From a virus, in the IMG/VR virus record IMGVR_UViG_3300047496_000059, positions 1 to 38,104 of that record: 38,104 bases of DNA; one strand, given 5' to 3'. Below are positions 23,853 to 31,993 of this stretch, piece after piece (positions within the stretch are counted from its first letter, which is position 1; each line of letters starts with the position of its first letter). Below the pieces are notes generated by a model. The model was not told where the DNA came from, searched no databases, and worked only from the letters and a program-made list of their open reading frames with translations. A program made the position numbers and the translations under genes.

Positions 23853-24776
23853 TTATTCTCCCTGTACTAAGATCGAGGAGTTGCTCATGAAGAAGCTTAG
23901 TCCGATCACTGAACCGTTAGGAGGAGCCGTAGGAATTAATGTCGTTGTGCTCGAATTGGTAGGAGCCAAGCATTGAAGCATTAGGTAAGAACCCCCGGCT
24001 GAGCCTAAAATGCTAGCAGTAGACGAATTAAGAGTTTGATTGGGGTCTCCAATTACTTCGATCGCATGAATTCCGCTGACCCCTGGAGCTTGTACTATCC
24101 CACTCCCTGATCCAGCCGATGCCGTTGCAGCTATAAAAGGAACACCTACAGCCGGAACGATCCCAACCGGAAGCCCTAAAGTTTGCCATTGAGCAAGCGT
24201 AGTGCTTCCCACCGAAACGATGACATAGGGTTTATACTGCGTCAGTCCGCTAGTGACATTGACGTTACTCCCGGAAAGAGGGGAAACGAACCCGCTGGTG
24301 CCAAAAAAGTACCGATTAAAGTTGTCTTGAAACTGGACAATGATAACACCTGCGGCTGGGTTAGGATTGCCGCTCGATGCTTGATTAGGCACAAATGAAA
24401 GCGTATCTCCAGGGGAAGAAGCAGACGCACCCAAAGTAGCAGCCGATAAGGTAACCTGATTGCCTGGAACATAGATTGATACAATCTTGGTGCCACCGGC
24501 AATATTTCCCCCGGTCGTGCTATCCGTAACGGTCATCCCTACAGCCAAAGAGTTAAGGGAGTTGACCACAATGGTAGTTGCACCCGATGCGAAGACAGAC
24601 GTGGTCGTAGTAGCCGTATTAGCCGTATTCATGAATACATTGCTAATCCCAGGACCCTTGAGACTTCGAATCCCAAGCCCGTTCCCGTTAGTCTGATCGA
24701 CCACGAAATTACAGTCTAATTGTACAGGTTTCTTATGAAGTGAACCATAAAACTGCGTAAACCAGCGACTAGCCAT
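23853..24776 (-). CDS. Conserved podophage structural protein, possible head decoration
   Basis: This 307-aa protein begins ASRWFTQFYGSLHKKPVQLD and continues NFVVDQTNGNGLGIRSLKGP, a pattern I recognise from podovirus proteins encoded after the major capsid gene. A beta-rich insertion (about residues 55-130, Thr/Ser/Gly-rich) interrupts it. The conserved SGNPNPAAGVIIVQFQDNFN and RYFFGTSGFVSPLSG blocks follow. It is transcribed from element A, about 47 bp upstream, and separated from the capsid gene by a terminator. A capsid decoration role fits; no proof in sequence. Confidence 0.65.
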   Translation of the reverse strand: MASRWFTQFYGSLHKKPVQLDCNFVVDQTNGNGLGIRSLKGPGISNVFMNTANTATTTTSVFASGATTIVVNSLNSLAVGMTVTDSTTGGNIAGGTKIVSIYVPGNQVTLSAATLGASASSPGDTLSFVPNQASSGNPNPAAGVIIVQFQDNFNRYFFGTSGFVSPLSGSNVNVTSGLTQYKPYVIVSVGSTTLAQWQTLGLPVGIVPAVGVPFIAATASAGSGSGIVQAPGVSGIHAIEVIGDPNQTLNSSTASILGSAGGSYLMLQCLAPTNSSTTTLIPTAPPNGSVIGLSFFMSNSSILVQGE

Positions 24777-24822
24777 CTGATTATTCCCTCTCAGGTAAGG
24801 GCAGACTTAATTATCTGCGCGC

Positions 24823-24844
24823 CTACTAATGTGGAAAAGGTCGC
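24823..24844 (-). promoter_or_regulatory. Late promoter-like element A
   Basis: Reading leftward: GCGACCTTTTCCAC followed by ATTAGTAG. It matches element B at 19 of 22 positions. It lies directly after the T-run of the capsid-gene terminator and 47 bp before the start at 24776, so it can restart transcription beyond the terminator. The core TTTTCCACA resembles a DnaA box, but the full-length conservation and placement favour a promoter. Confidence 0.65.
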
Positions 24845-24878
24845 AAAAAAACCCCCCAAGGATAGCCGCCTTGGGAGG
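24845..24878 (-). terminator. Rho-independent terminator after the major capsid gene
   Basis: Reading leftward: CCTCCCAAGG, a 7-nt loop, CCTTGGGGGG, then seven Ts. The 10-bp stem has one G-T pair. It lies 50 bp behind the capsid stop codon. The gap 24777-24928 contains this terminator, element A and no gene. Confidence 0.9.
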
Positions 24879-24928
24879 TCTGATATGAAGATTACAACAA
24901 CATGGATTGCTGTTAGACTATATCAAGT

Positions 24929-26221
24929 TTAGAACTCCTGCAACTGAACTTGTATTACTCCATTATGACCTGGGCGGATACAATACAGGTTTCCGTACAT
25001 CCCCACGCGAAGCTCGGCAGAGTCGACCCCTGGTACCCTTAAAATTTCGATTTCATCCATGTATTTTAAGATATGAGGAGCCGGATTCTGACTTCTCAGA
25101 ACCCATGAATCCATTTCAAGACAGTAAATCACACCATCTGGACAGTTTCTGTCAGGAAATACAGACATTACGGTATTCGCACCGTTAACCTGGACACCTC
25201 TAAATCCAATGTCTCCGATCTTCTCGTCAATATACTGGACTTTAGAGCCTAAACTGACGATTAGAGCGGTATAGGTTGCATAGGAACAAATCCCTGTGTC
25301 GACGCGTCCACCGTTAAGAGCAATGCGTCCAGTACCCCCTAGCAATGCTTCCTCTAAACTCAGACTTCGACCGTCAAAAAATACGCCTGCCAAGCGTTGA
25401 ACATCCAAATTTCTGTTCACTCCGAAGAATGAATCAGATACAGGGGGTCCACCAATCGGAAGCCAAGCAGCAAATCCAGCAATCTTTAACAGGCTGTTGG
25501 TGCCTGCCGATCCCGAAGGCTGAAAGTTGTTATTGCTAGAGCTCTGCGTATCACCTTGTACAGCGAGGTAATAAGCGGCCCCGGTCCAAGCTGCCGATGG
25601 ACTGGAAGTCGATCCAACCCCAGCTAGGACGCCTGTATTACGATTTACAGAGTTTAGAACTACGGTATCGCTGGAAAGAGTCCCGCTTCCATCAAAGTTC
25701 TGAACCGCAACCAATGTAAAGCCCACTTCGAACTGAACCGCATCATCTGGATTGCTCAGGGTAATAGTCCAAGCAGTACCAGTGTTACTAAATGCGCTCA
25801 TTTGACCGATGGTGCCGCCACCGTTTCTAAAGATAGCTGAAGCAATACGGTTGACTGCGATCTGGAATGCAGCGTCAATCATTAACTCCGCACCGTCAAT
25901 GAACGTCCCCGGATCGGTCTGAGCTGCGGCGAGAAGCTGCCCATCGATACTAGCAACAGAGAAGTCAGCAACACGAGTAACCAGGAATTCAGCTACACTA
26001 GGTGAATACTGGTTATTATAAGCATTCGCAAAGGTAGCAGACACGCCGCCAGTAAGGCCGAATACGACAGGCACAGGGTAGTATTTCCCTGGGAATTTCT
26101 CTTGTTTGTTTAACATTGCCAGTGTAGGATTGTCCTTATAGGTTAGCCACTGGACTTTCTGATCATCATATAATTCTTTCAAAATACCCGACACTGCCGC
26201 CTGGGTAATAGGAGCTGACAT
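24929..26221 (-). CDS. Major capsid protein
   Basis: The product is 430 aa when started at the ATG at 26221, which has a GAGGT ribosome-binding site 6 nt before it. An upstream ATG at 26251 adds 10 residues but has no such site. The N terminus (MSAPITQAAVSGILKELYDD) and the segments NPTLAMLNKQEKFPGKYYPV, AQTDPGTFIDGAELMIDAAF and the C-terminal LEMDSWVLRSQNPAPHILKY are typical of HK97-fold podovirus coat proteins. A Ser/Gly/Thr-rich central part (about 140-245) looks like an insertion domain. It stands alone as a transcription unit, with element B upstream and a terminator downstream, as expected for the most abundant virion protein. Confidence 0.85.
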   Translation of the reverse strand: MSAPITQAAVSGILKELYDDQKVQWLTYKDNPTLAMLNKQEKFPGKYYPVPVVFGLTGGVSATFANAYNNQYSPSVAEFLVTRVADFSVASIDGQLLAAAQTDPGTFIDGAELMIDAAFQIAVNRIASAIFRNGGGTIGQMSAFSNTGTAWTITLSNPDDAVQFEVGFTLVAVQNFDGSGTLSSDTVVLNSVNRNTGVLAGVGSTSSPSAAWTGAAYYLAVQGDTQSSSNNNFQPSGSAGTNSLLKIAGFAAWLPIGGPPVSDSFFGVNRNLDVQRLAGVFFDGRSLSLEEALLGGTGRIALNGGRVDTGICSYATYTALIVSLGSKVQYIDEKIGDIGFRGVQVNGANTVMSVFPDRNCPDGVIYCLEMDSWVLRSQNPAPHILKYMDEIEILRVPGVDSAELRVGMYGNLYCIRPGHNGVIQVQLQEF

Positions 26222-26323
26222 AAATTTACCTCGATTGATGAAGTTAGACATTCTTGTGAATGCCTAGATTCCTTAGTCGGGCGTAATGTCTTTGAGTGCC
26301 TTATATCTAGAATGACGCGGTCT

Positions 26324-26345
26324 CTACATAAGTGGAAAAGGTAGC
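26324..26345 (-). promoter_or_regulatory. Late promoter-like element B (capsid gene)
   Basis: Reading leftward: GCTACCTTTTCCAC followed by TTATGTAG. It lies 103 bp upstream of the capsid start codon, in the 161-bp divergent gap before the alginate lyase gene. Here a TTGCAA can be placed 17 bp before TATGTA, so host RNA polymerase may also use it. The rest of the gap (26222-26323) has no gene and becomes the capsid leader. Confidence 0.65.
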
Positions 26346-26382
26346 GTTTGCAAAATATGACCATCAGAATTAACGTGCGCAT

Positions 26383-27762
26383 ATGAAACTAAAAAATCTG
26401 CTCATCCTGCCAATCTTGCTCATTTCGTCTAACTGCTTTGCCTTTTCTCACCCGGGAGTGCTCGTGTCCCAGTCTCAGTTAGACTTTATGAAGCAACAAG
26501 CATTAGCCGGGGCAGAACCCTTTGCATCGACCTATGCTAAGGCTAAAGCTAGTAAATGGGGATCTTTGACCTATGCCGTACAAGGCCCCCCCTCAGGTGG
26601 GACGATTGACTGTGGATCTTATTCAAATCCAAATATAGGCTGCACGCTTGAGGATGATGATTCTACCGCTGCCCTAACTCAGGCACTTTTATGGTATATT
26701 TCGGGTAATCAAACCTACGCCAACAACGCGATTGCCATTATGAATGCCTATTCCAAGGGCTTAAAGGGCGGGCATACCAACACAAATGCCACCGTTCAAG
26801 CTTCCTGGTCGGCTAGTAAATTCCCCGCTGCTGCTGAGATCATTCGTTACTCAAATGCTGGATGGGCTGACGCTGACTTTACAGCCTTTCAGTCTTTACT
26901 TACAAATCAGTATCTCAATTCCCTAACTGCCGTGCCGGGACTAGTGAATAAAAACGGTAACTGGGCTATGACCACGATTGGATCTTGGTTCGGCATAGCC
27001 GTAGTCACTGAGAACCAGGCCCTCTTTCAGCAGGCAGTATCAGCTCTTCAGGGAGCTATCCCGGCCTACTTCTATTACTTCCCGGAAGACGGTGCCACTC
27101 CTAAGACAAACCCCCTTGTGATAGGTAAATGGAATGGACAGAAAGTCTTTGACGCTAGCGTTAGCGGAATCTGCCAAGAGACGTGCCGGGATTTGCAGCA
27201 TACTCAATTCGGAATTTCTGGAGCTTTCAATGCCCTTGAAACGGCTTATGCGCAGGGAACTGATCTCTACACTCCGTTTGCGAATCGACTCACTACTGCT
27301 CTCGAATTCAACGCCGGACTCTTCCCACTCGGATTTAGTGACATGTCATCTGGAGGTACAAAACAAGGGTCGTCTGTAAATATTTGTGGCGGCAACGTGA
27401 CCCTGGTTTTGAACCCTACATTTGAAATTGCCTATAACGCATACGCTAACCGACTCGGTTACTCTCTGCCTAACACCCTTGCTTATCTGACTGGTTCAGT
27501 TCGAAAGATCACGTACCAAGAGAATGCGCCCTCTGAGAACCATCCAATGGTATTTGAGACCCTGCACCATGGTGGAAGCCCTGGAGTTGTCCCACCCGGC
27601 ACTACACCCGCGCCCACACCTAGCTCTTCCCCTACACCGACCCCTGCACCAAGTGCTCTATCTTGCATAGCTAGCAAGCTTAAGCCGACTAAAGCGCGCA
27701 TCGATGTCACGTTTTCAGGTGCCCCGGCTTCATTTGAGGTTAACGGAGTCAATTGTCAGTGA
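26383..27762 (+). CDS. Secreted alginate lyase (polysaccharide lyase family 5-like)
   Basis: This 459-aa protein carries a Sec signal peptide (MKLKNLLILPILLISSNCFA, cleavage near residue 20). The alginate-lyase fold spans about residues 22-395 and includes HPGVLVSQSQLDFMKQQALA, NKNGNWAMTTIGSW (about 189-202; the N-W active-site region) and the family signature CRDLQHTQFGISGAFNALE (268-286) followed by QGTDLY. A Pro/Thr/Ser linker (about 400-423) leads to a 36-residue tail with two Cys. Expected action: beta-elimination cleavage of alginate outside the cell. It is the sole rightward gene within the late block, between capsid and scaffold, without an evident ribosome-binding site. It looks like an acquired moron. 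Confidence 0.88.
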   Translation: MKLKNLLILPILLISSNCFAFSHPGVLVSQSQLDFMKQQALAGAEPFASTYAKAKASKWGSLTYAVQGPPSGGTIDCGSYSNPNIGCTLEDDDSTAALTQALLWYISGNQTYANNAIAIMNAYSKGLKGGHTNTNATVQASWSASKFPAAAEIIRYSNAGWADADFTAFQSLLTNQYLNSLTAVPGLVNKNGNWAMTTIGSWFGIAVVTENQALFQQAVSALQGAIPAYFYYFPEDGATPKTNPLVIGKWNGQKVFDASVSGICQETCRDLQHTQFGISGAFNALETAYAQGTDLYTPFANRLTTALEFNAGLFPLGFSDMSSGGTKQGSSVNICGGNVTLVLNPTFEIAYNAYANRLGYSLPNTLAYLTGSVRKITYQENAPSENHPMVFETLHHGGSPGVVPPGTTPAPTPSSSPTPTPAPSALSCIASKLKPTKARIDVTFSGAPASFEVNGVNCQ

Positions 27763-27833
27763 GCGCTAAACCATAAATCCAGAATTATGGTACCTACGAA
27801 AATAATCAGTGCCAAGGCATATAAAGTCTTCAT
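27756..27833 (-). CDS. Possible 25-aa single-span membrane peptide
   Basis: An ATG directly after the TAG of the Cys-rich lipoprotein gene opens a frame beginning MKTLYALALIIFVG and ending TIILDLWFSAH. It is one hydrophobic helix with a basic N terminus. It fills the gap and overlaps the end of the alginate lyase gene tail to tail by 7 bp. The abutting stop/start resembles other couplings in this genome. A frame this short can arise by chance, and no ribosome-binding site can be confirmed beyond coupling. Nothing else but a weak hairpin (27770-27791) lies in the gap. Confidence 0.35.
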   Translation of the reverse strand: MKTLYALALIIFVGTIILDLWFSAH

Positions 27834-28517
27834 CTAAAAACAACTTTTATGGGTGTAGCCTATCGAAACCCCATCGGTATTAATACCGTCTTTATTGCAA
27901 CAATTTGTTTGTTGAAGCTTTCTTACTGCCGTGTCGCAATCATTATAGATTCTGTTTTCTACATCGCATTTGTAGCCAAGATTCTTGGACGATTGACAGC
28001 TATGTTGACCCTTGGCATTAACTACTTTCATCCCTGGCTGCATTAGCATAGCTTTTACCGGGTCTAAGTCAGGTACTACTCCAGGGCCATGAAGGATCTT
28101 ACCATCTGGATAGTTAGTCTCATTTACGATCAGTGAACCATCCCGTCCATTAGCTTCCTCTTCAATGTAATCCAGAGCAATTCTATAGACTATGCCATAC
28201 CGGGCAAGACTTGGATCTGCCTTGACCACTTGAAAGTATTCTTTATCCTTTGCCAGAGCATCATAGCCCATCCAATGACTGACTTTCCGGTATCTATTTT
28301 TCCCAAATTGCCATGCTGTGCCAAATTTGAGGCCCCGTTCCTCGACATCATCGTCGGGAGAAATATCATCGGGTAAATCTTTTACATACTGAACTCGAAT
28401 GACATTTGCCTGACCGGGAAACGGATTCATCTTAGGACCATCGGGACTATGTACATCACCAATTGCGCCACACGAAATATTTAACAACGAGAACAGCAAA
28501 GCACATTTATACTTCAA
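27834..28517 (-). CDS. Cys-rich predicted lipoprotein, 227 aa, TTG start
   Basis: The frame opens at TTG (28517), with GGGAG nine bases upstream and no suitable ATG. The N terminus (MKYKCALLFSLLNISCGAIG) is a short lipoprotein-type signal with Cys16 as the probable lipidated residue, although the lipobox is not perfect. The mature part is hydrophilic, and its C-terminal third is Cys-rich (HSCQSSKNLGYKCDV, YNDCDT, TNCCNKDG). It lies between scaffold and capsid genes beside the alginate lyase, an insertion hot spot. Phage lipoproteins often block superinfection or receptors; that role is only inferred here. Confidence 0.65.
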   Translation of the reverse strand: MKYKCALLFSLLNISCGAIGDVHSPDGPKMNPFPGQANVIRVQYVKDLPDDISPDDDVEERGLKFGTAWQFGKNRYRKVSHWMGYDALAKDKEYFQVVKADPSLARYGIVYRIALDYIEEEANGRDGSLIVNETNYPDGKILHGPGVVPDLDPVKAMLMQPGMKVVNAKGQHSCQSSKNLGYKCDVENRIYNDCDTAVRKLQQTNCCNKDGINTDGVSIGYTHKSCF

Positions 28518-28537
28518 AATTTAATACTCCCTAAACT

Positions 28538-29458
28538 TTAAAAACCACCGTTTTTAAGCTTCTCAATCAACCTCTCCCTCTTCTGAGCAAACGTTTCCGT
28601 CATCTTAGTAGTAGATGCAACCGTAGCCGTAGCCCTTGGCGGTAAAGTCCTGGCAGGCCCTTGTTGTAATGTCCTACTTCTCTCAGGCGGACGAGGAGAT
28701 ACTTCAGCTTTTAATGGTTGATCTTCTATCTTAGGTTGTCTCTTTTTAATAGTAGTACTCATAGTTTTATCTTCTTCTTCGTAAAATTGTTCTACCAACA
28801 ACGCAGCTTCTTCAGGCGTTGGAACATCGGCACCCTGACTCGAGTCTACAATAGCCTTAACAGTCTCATAAATAAGCTCTTGAGCCGCCGGACCATGATA
28901 AGCACAATATTCAAACTTAAGAGGATTCCCCGTAATGATCTTAGCTACATTGTCCCGGTATTGATCTATAACCCGTTTATCTGCCTGTTCTTGGGCTTCC
29001 TGTTGTTTCTTGGCTTGTGCATCCTCAAATGCTTTAATCCTCGCCTCAGTGGCACTCTCGGCAGCCTTAGCCGCCTTTTCTTCAGGGGATAGCTCAACAG
29101 GCTGATTAGCTGCCATATAGTTAAAAATGTCTGTCTCAGAAAAGCCTAGAACTTTTAATGCCGCGACTGGATCAGTTTGCTTAAGTTGTAGATATTTTTG
29201 ATATTCTTGCGCAGCAGCTTGGATCTTTTCCCTCTCTGCGGCCACTTCCTGCCTCTGTCTCTGTAAGTCTGCTTCTTTGCGTGCAAGCTGGACAAATGCC
29301 TTGCTTTTAAGCGCGGAAGGAGCCGGAGATTCGGAGGTCCCCGGTCCAGAATCTTCGACTCCGACCGTGCTATGATCATTGTCTTGTGTGGAGACATTAA
29401 GGTTCGGAGTAAGATCGGTACTCCCTTGGGCTAAAGCTAACGCACTTTCATTACTCAT
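28538..29458 (-). CDS. Scaffolding protein
   Basis: This 306-aa highly charged protein is rich in Glu, Gln, Lys and Ala, with a long coiled coil at about residues 50-100 and 125-165 (LARKEADLQRQRQEVAAERE, EARIKAFEDAQAKKQQEAQE). It ends in a basic helix (TFAQKRERLIEKLKNGGF), as expected for scaffold C termini that bind coat protein. It follows the portal gene with a 4-nt overlap and precedes the capsid gene, apart from the inserted lyase/lipoprotein module. Position and composition together make the call. Confidence 0.75.
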   Translation of the reverse strand: MSNESALALAQGSTDLTPNLNVSTQDNDHSTVGVEDSGPGTSESPAPSALKSKAFVQLARKEADLQRQRQEVAAEREKIQAAAQEYQKYLQLKQTDPVAALKVLGFSETDIFNYMAANQPVELSPEEKAAKAAESATEARIKAFEDAQAKKQQEAQEQADKRVIDQYRDNVAKIITGNPLKFEYCAYHGPAAQELIYETVKAIVDSSQGADVPTPEEAALLVEQFYEEEDKTMSTTIKKRQPKIEDQPLKAEVSPRPPERSRTLQQGPARTLPPRATATVASTTKMTETFAQKRERLIEKLKNGGF

Positions 29459-31395
29459 TGCAAGACCCCCGGAACATTTTGGATTAAATTGTTAACTGGT
29501 GGCGGCTCGGGTGCCGCTTGAGGGACTCCTTGAGCCTGCTCGGCTCCTTGGCCGTCAGTTTGAGCTTCTTGGGCTATGATTCCAGGTATCTTAGACAAAG
29601 CTTCTGCATTCACCTGCGCGATGTAGTCTCGTACCAGCTGAATCTTGTCATCTGGACAGTTATAGTACTGAGCATAGTTGATGTATTTGATACCCAATTG
29701 AACGGCAAGCTCGGCATCATGAAATCCAGGCTCAAAGCGGGTAACTTCACCCTTTTCAAGCATGTTCTCAAAGATCTGAGTAATACGATCCTCCGCGGAG
29801 TTAGCCAAAGAATCAGCCATTTCTACGTCTGGCATATCCATAAGCCTTCTACTCGACCTAGGGGTGATCATTCCCGATTGGGTGAGTTCTTGTACCTCCG
29901 CCAAACGGCCTGTAAGATCGTCAGACAGAGAACTAGTAGGATAAGCTTTGAGCACGTACTGCTCTTCATCAAGTTGCACATCAGCCCAGTCAATAGTCTC
30001 AACAAAACGAGTATCAGGGAAAACCACTTCATACTTGCCTACCCTGCTGTAGATGTCTTTGACTACGTTGATGGCTTGTTTAGCAATTTCCAGGCAAAAG
30101 TCTTCCATGTTCTGTTGCATGAAAATAAATCGGTCATCAGTGATTTGATTCAAAGTCCGCATAGCCTTCCCGGACTTAACTGACATAGGCACTTCACCCG
30201 ATGAGTTGAGCTGATTAGCCCCCTCTTGCTGATATCCCCAATCTCTTAGCTTATCAATCCACGCGTCTAACTCTGGATTCGTAGCTGGCGGCGTGATATA
30301 TTGAGGGGCCACACCTGAGTAATGGATGACGGTACCCACCTCATTGTCTAAGTGTTGGCTTACGACCTTAGATCCATTCTCTACCAGGATCTTAAACGCT
30401 GACTGCATCCAAAGTGCTCTTTGCTTGAGCATCATGCATCGGTTTATTTCACCCTGGATGGCCATCAATCGCTCACAAGCACCTTGACCATTCCATCCAA
30501 GCTTGCGATTCACATAACGGAGATGAGGAAACGGGAAATAGTCCTTATCATAATCCTCGGCCAAAGCCCCATCACCAACGCAAAATACGTGGACACCATC
30601 TTTAGCCAGAGGTCCTGACTTCAAATGCCAGCTTTCAGTCACCTGGATGATATCAACCGCAGTTCCTTGACCCCCTATTTCTTGATAGTTAGCGGGACTT
30701 ACCGTTTTGATCTCTTCTTCTAATTCAGGGAGGACCTGAAGCGCTATATCCCTATCCATCAGCCTTACCCTATGTAGCTGCCTTGGCTCACTAGTAAGAG
30801 ACTCAATAGTGTCCACAAACAACTCATGAGGCAATACTCGATCAATGCAAACCTTGTCGTCATTTTCATAAACTTGTACAAATCCATCTCCCCATACCCC
30901 CGCATCGTTCCAAGAAATGATCGATTTACGATGAACGTTTTGCTGGTAAAACAACCCCCCGCAGAACTTAGTCAGTTGTTTAGCCTTCTTCTGAACCTTC
31001 CAATCAGCCCCATTAGTAATAAATGTAGGGATAACCTTGTTCTTGGCCATCTTAGCCTCTAAAGTCTCTACTACGGAAGAACACAGATTATAAGATATCC
31101 TCTGACTCATAGGAGAGTTATTTGCGGCACTAGCCCGAGTAAAAGCTGTACCAATTAGGTTGTACATGCTTGTATGCCCATATAACCTAGTTGAGACTGT
31201 CAATTGCTCTATCCTACTGCCCTGGTGTTGCTTGATGAATAAAATCGTCGCTGCAATAGCAGGCGCCATCTCTTTCTCATCTAAAACCCACCATCTGAAG
31301 TTCACATTGGTCTCAGCTAGGTTTTTTGGTTCCCTGGTAACCTTTCCTTTTGAATCGGTCTGAGTCATGTTCGAACGTTCTACTGTTTTACTCAT
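29455..31395 (-). CDS. Portal protein
   Basis: This 646-aa protein has features of podovirus portals: RISYNLCSSVVETLEAKMAK near residue 100, VWGDGFVQVYENDD (about 168-181), DRVLPHELFVDTIES, a central AIQGEINRCMMLKQRALWMQ segment and a helical stem-like part. A Gln/Pro-rich tail (GQGAEQAQGVPQAAPEPPPV) follows, which may form a crown or be disordered. It sits between packaging genes and scaffold, with ATGA overlaps on both sides. The portal is the dodecameric DNA channel at one capsid vertex. A 221-aa antisense frame within it is a shadow. Confidence 0.85.
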   Translation of the reverse strand: MSKTVERSNMTQTDSKGKVTREPKNLAETNVNFRWWVLDEKEMAPAIAATILFIKQHQGSRIEQLTVSTRLYGHTSMYNLIGTAFTRASAANNSPMSQRISYNLCSSVVETLEAKMAKNKVIPTFITNGADWKVQKKAKQLTKFCGGLFYQQNVHRKSIISWNDAGVWGDGFVQVYENDDKVCIDRVLPHELFVDTIESLTSEPRQLHRVRLMDRDIALQVLPELEEEIKTVSPANYQEIGGQGTAVDIIQVTESWHLKSGPLAKDGVHVFCVGDGALAEDYDKDYFPFPHLRYVNRKLGWNGQGACERLMAIQGEINRCMMLKQRALWMQSAFKILVENGSKVVSQHLDNEVGTVIHYSGVAPQYITPPATNPELDAWIDKLRDWGYQQEGANQLNSSGEVPMSVKSGKAMRTLNQITDDRFIFMQQNMEDFCLEIAKQAINVVKDIYSRVGKYEVVFPDTRFVETIDWADVQLDEEQYVLKAYPTSSLSDDLTGRLAEVQELTQSGMITPRSSRRLMDMPDVEMADSLANSAEDRITQIFENMLEKGEVTRFEPGFHDAELAVQLGIKYINYAQYYNCPDDKIQLVRDYIAQVNAEALSKIPGIIAQEAQTDGQGAEQAQGVPQAAPEPPPVNNLIQNVPGVLQ

Positions 31396-31685
31396 CCCGG
31401 TTCTCCTGCAGCTTTCTTAGCCATGGCCTCTTTCTTAGCCATCATTTCATCAAAATACGGTGTTGCGTAGTACAGCATTTCCTCTTCAGTCAAAGAATCG
31501 AGCACCGATATGGGCTTGATCAGTTCCTCTGCGAGTTTGTCAGGGATGACCGGCTTCTTGGGCAACTCAGGCGATAGTTTCTGAGAATTATCCTTAAACT
31601 TGACAGTGAATCCTTCCGTAGTTAACTCCGAAACTCCCAATTCCTTAGCTTTCTCAATTAGCTTTAAAGACTCTTCATAAGTCAT
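31392..31685 (-). CDS. Small hypothetical packaging-region protein
   Basis: This 97-aa, mostly helical charged protein (TYEESLKLIEKAKELGVSEL at the start, SLTEEEMLYYATPYFDEMMA near the end) is rich in Lys and Glu, with no membrane segment. Small proteins of this kind with a C-terminal EEE-LYYATPY-like motif are common just upstream of portal genes in phages; their role is unknown. It is coupled by 4-nt overlaps on both sides. Confidence 0.65.
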   Translation of the reverse strand: MTYEESLKLIEKAKELGVSELTTEGFTVKFKDNSQKLSPELPKKPVIPDKLAEELIKPISVLDSLTEEEMLYYATPYFDEMMAKKEAMAKKAAGEPG

Positions 31686-31993
31686 TCAGAATAACCCCCT
31701 ATCGCCTCAGTTATGTCCCTGCGTATTTTTTTATAGCTTACGTGTACCGTAAGACCGTCTTGATCATAGAGGATGTCATTCCCAAAATTTAGGGCAGGCG
31801 TTAGTCTTATGCCTATCCTTCTGAGCAACTCCATGATTTTTAACTGAACTAATTCCTCAAATGTAAAGTGAGCCCTCTTGCCAGTCCCTTGAGTTTTAAA
31901 AAGCCTTTGCCTTCTATAATCAGAGACCTGATCTAGATTGATCCCAAGGATTTTAGCAGCTTGCTTAGTTGTAAATTGGTCGCCTATGTCCAT
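31682..31993 (-). CDS. MerR-like helix-turn-helix protein
   Basis: This 103-aa protein starts with a winged helix of the MerR/excisionase type: FTTKQAAKILGINLDQVSDY, then RRQRLFKTQGTGKRAHFTFE. The ELVQLKIMELLRRIGI helix that follows is typical of MerR-like dimers. It lies among packaging genes, coupled to its neighbours. Phages use such proteins as small terminase-like DNA binders or as transcription regulators, and here both are possible. It is a candidate for binding the late promoter-like elements or the packaging site. Confidence 0.65.
   Translation of the reverse strand: MDIGDQFTTKQAAKILGINLDQVSDYRRQRLFKTQGTGKRAHFTFEELVQLKIMELLRRIGIRLTPALNFGNDILYDQDGLTVHVSYKKIRRDITEAIGGYSE

Noticed and set aside
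23594-23890. 98-aa + strand frame
   Set aside because: Antisense to the conserved MYFDDHKR protein and the end of the structural gene; a shadow frame.
24830-24838. DnaA-box-like TTTTCCACA in element A
   Set aside because: Only part of a longer element repeated four times with fixed orientation before genes; elements C and D do not keep the box.
24823-24844. Sigma-54 promoter in element A
   Set aside because: GG and GC are 8 bp apart instead of the required 10.
26179-26382. 67-aa leftward frame across the capsid leader
   Set aside because: Overlaps the capsid start in another frame and the lyase promoter gap; basic, non-protein-like composition and no ribosome-binding site.
27770-27791. Hairpin after the alginate lyase gene as terminator
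   Set aside because: A 7-bp A/T-rich stem with no T-run; too weak to support.
29518-30183. 221-aa open frame on the + strand opposite the portal gene
   Set aside because: It lies entirely antisense to a well-supported portal gene, its composition is atypical, and it fits no operon.
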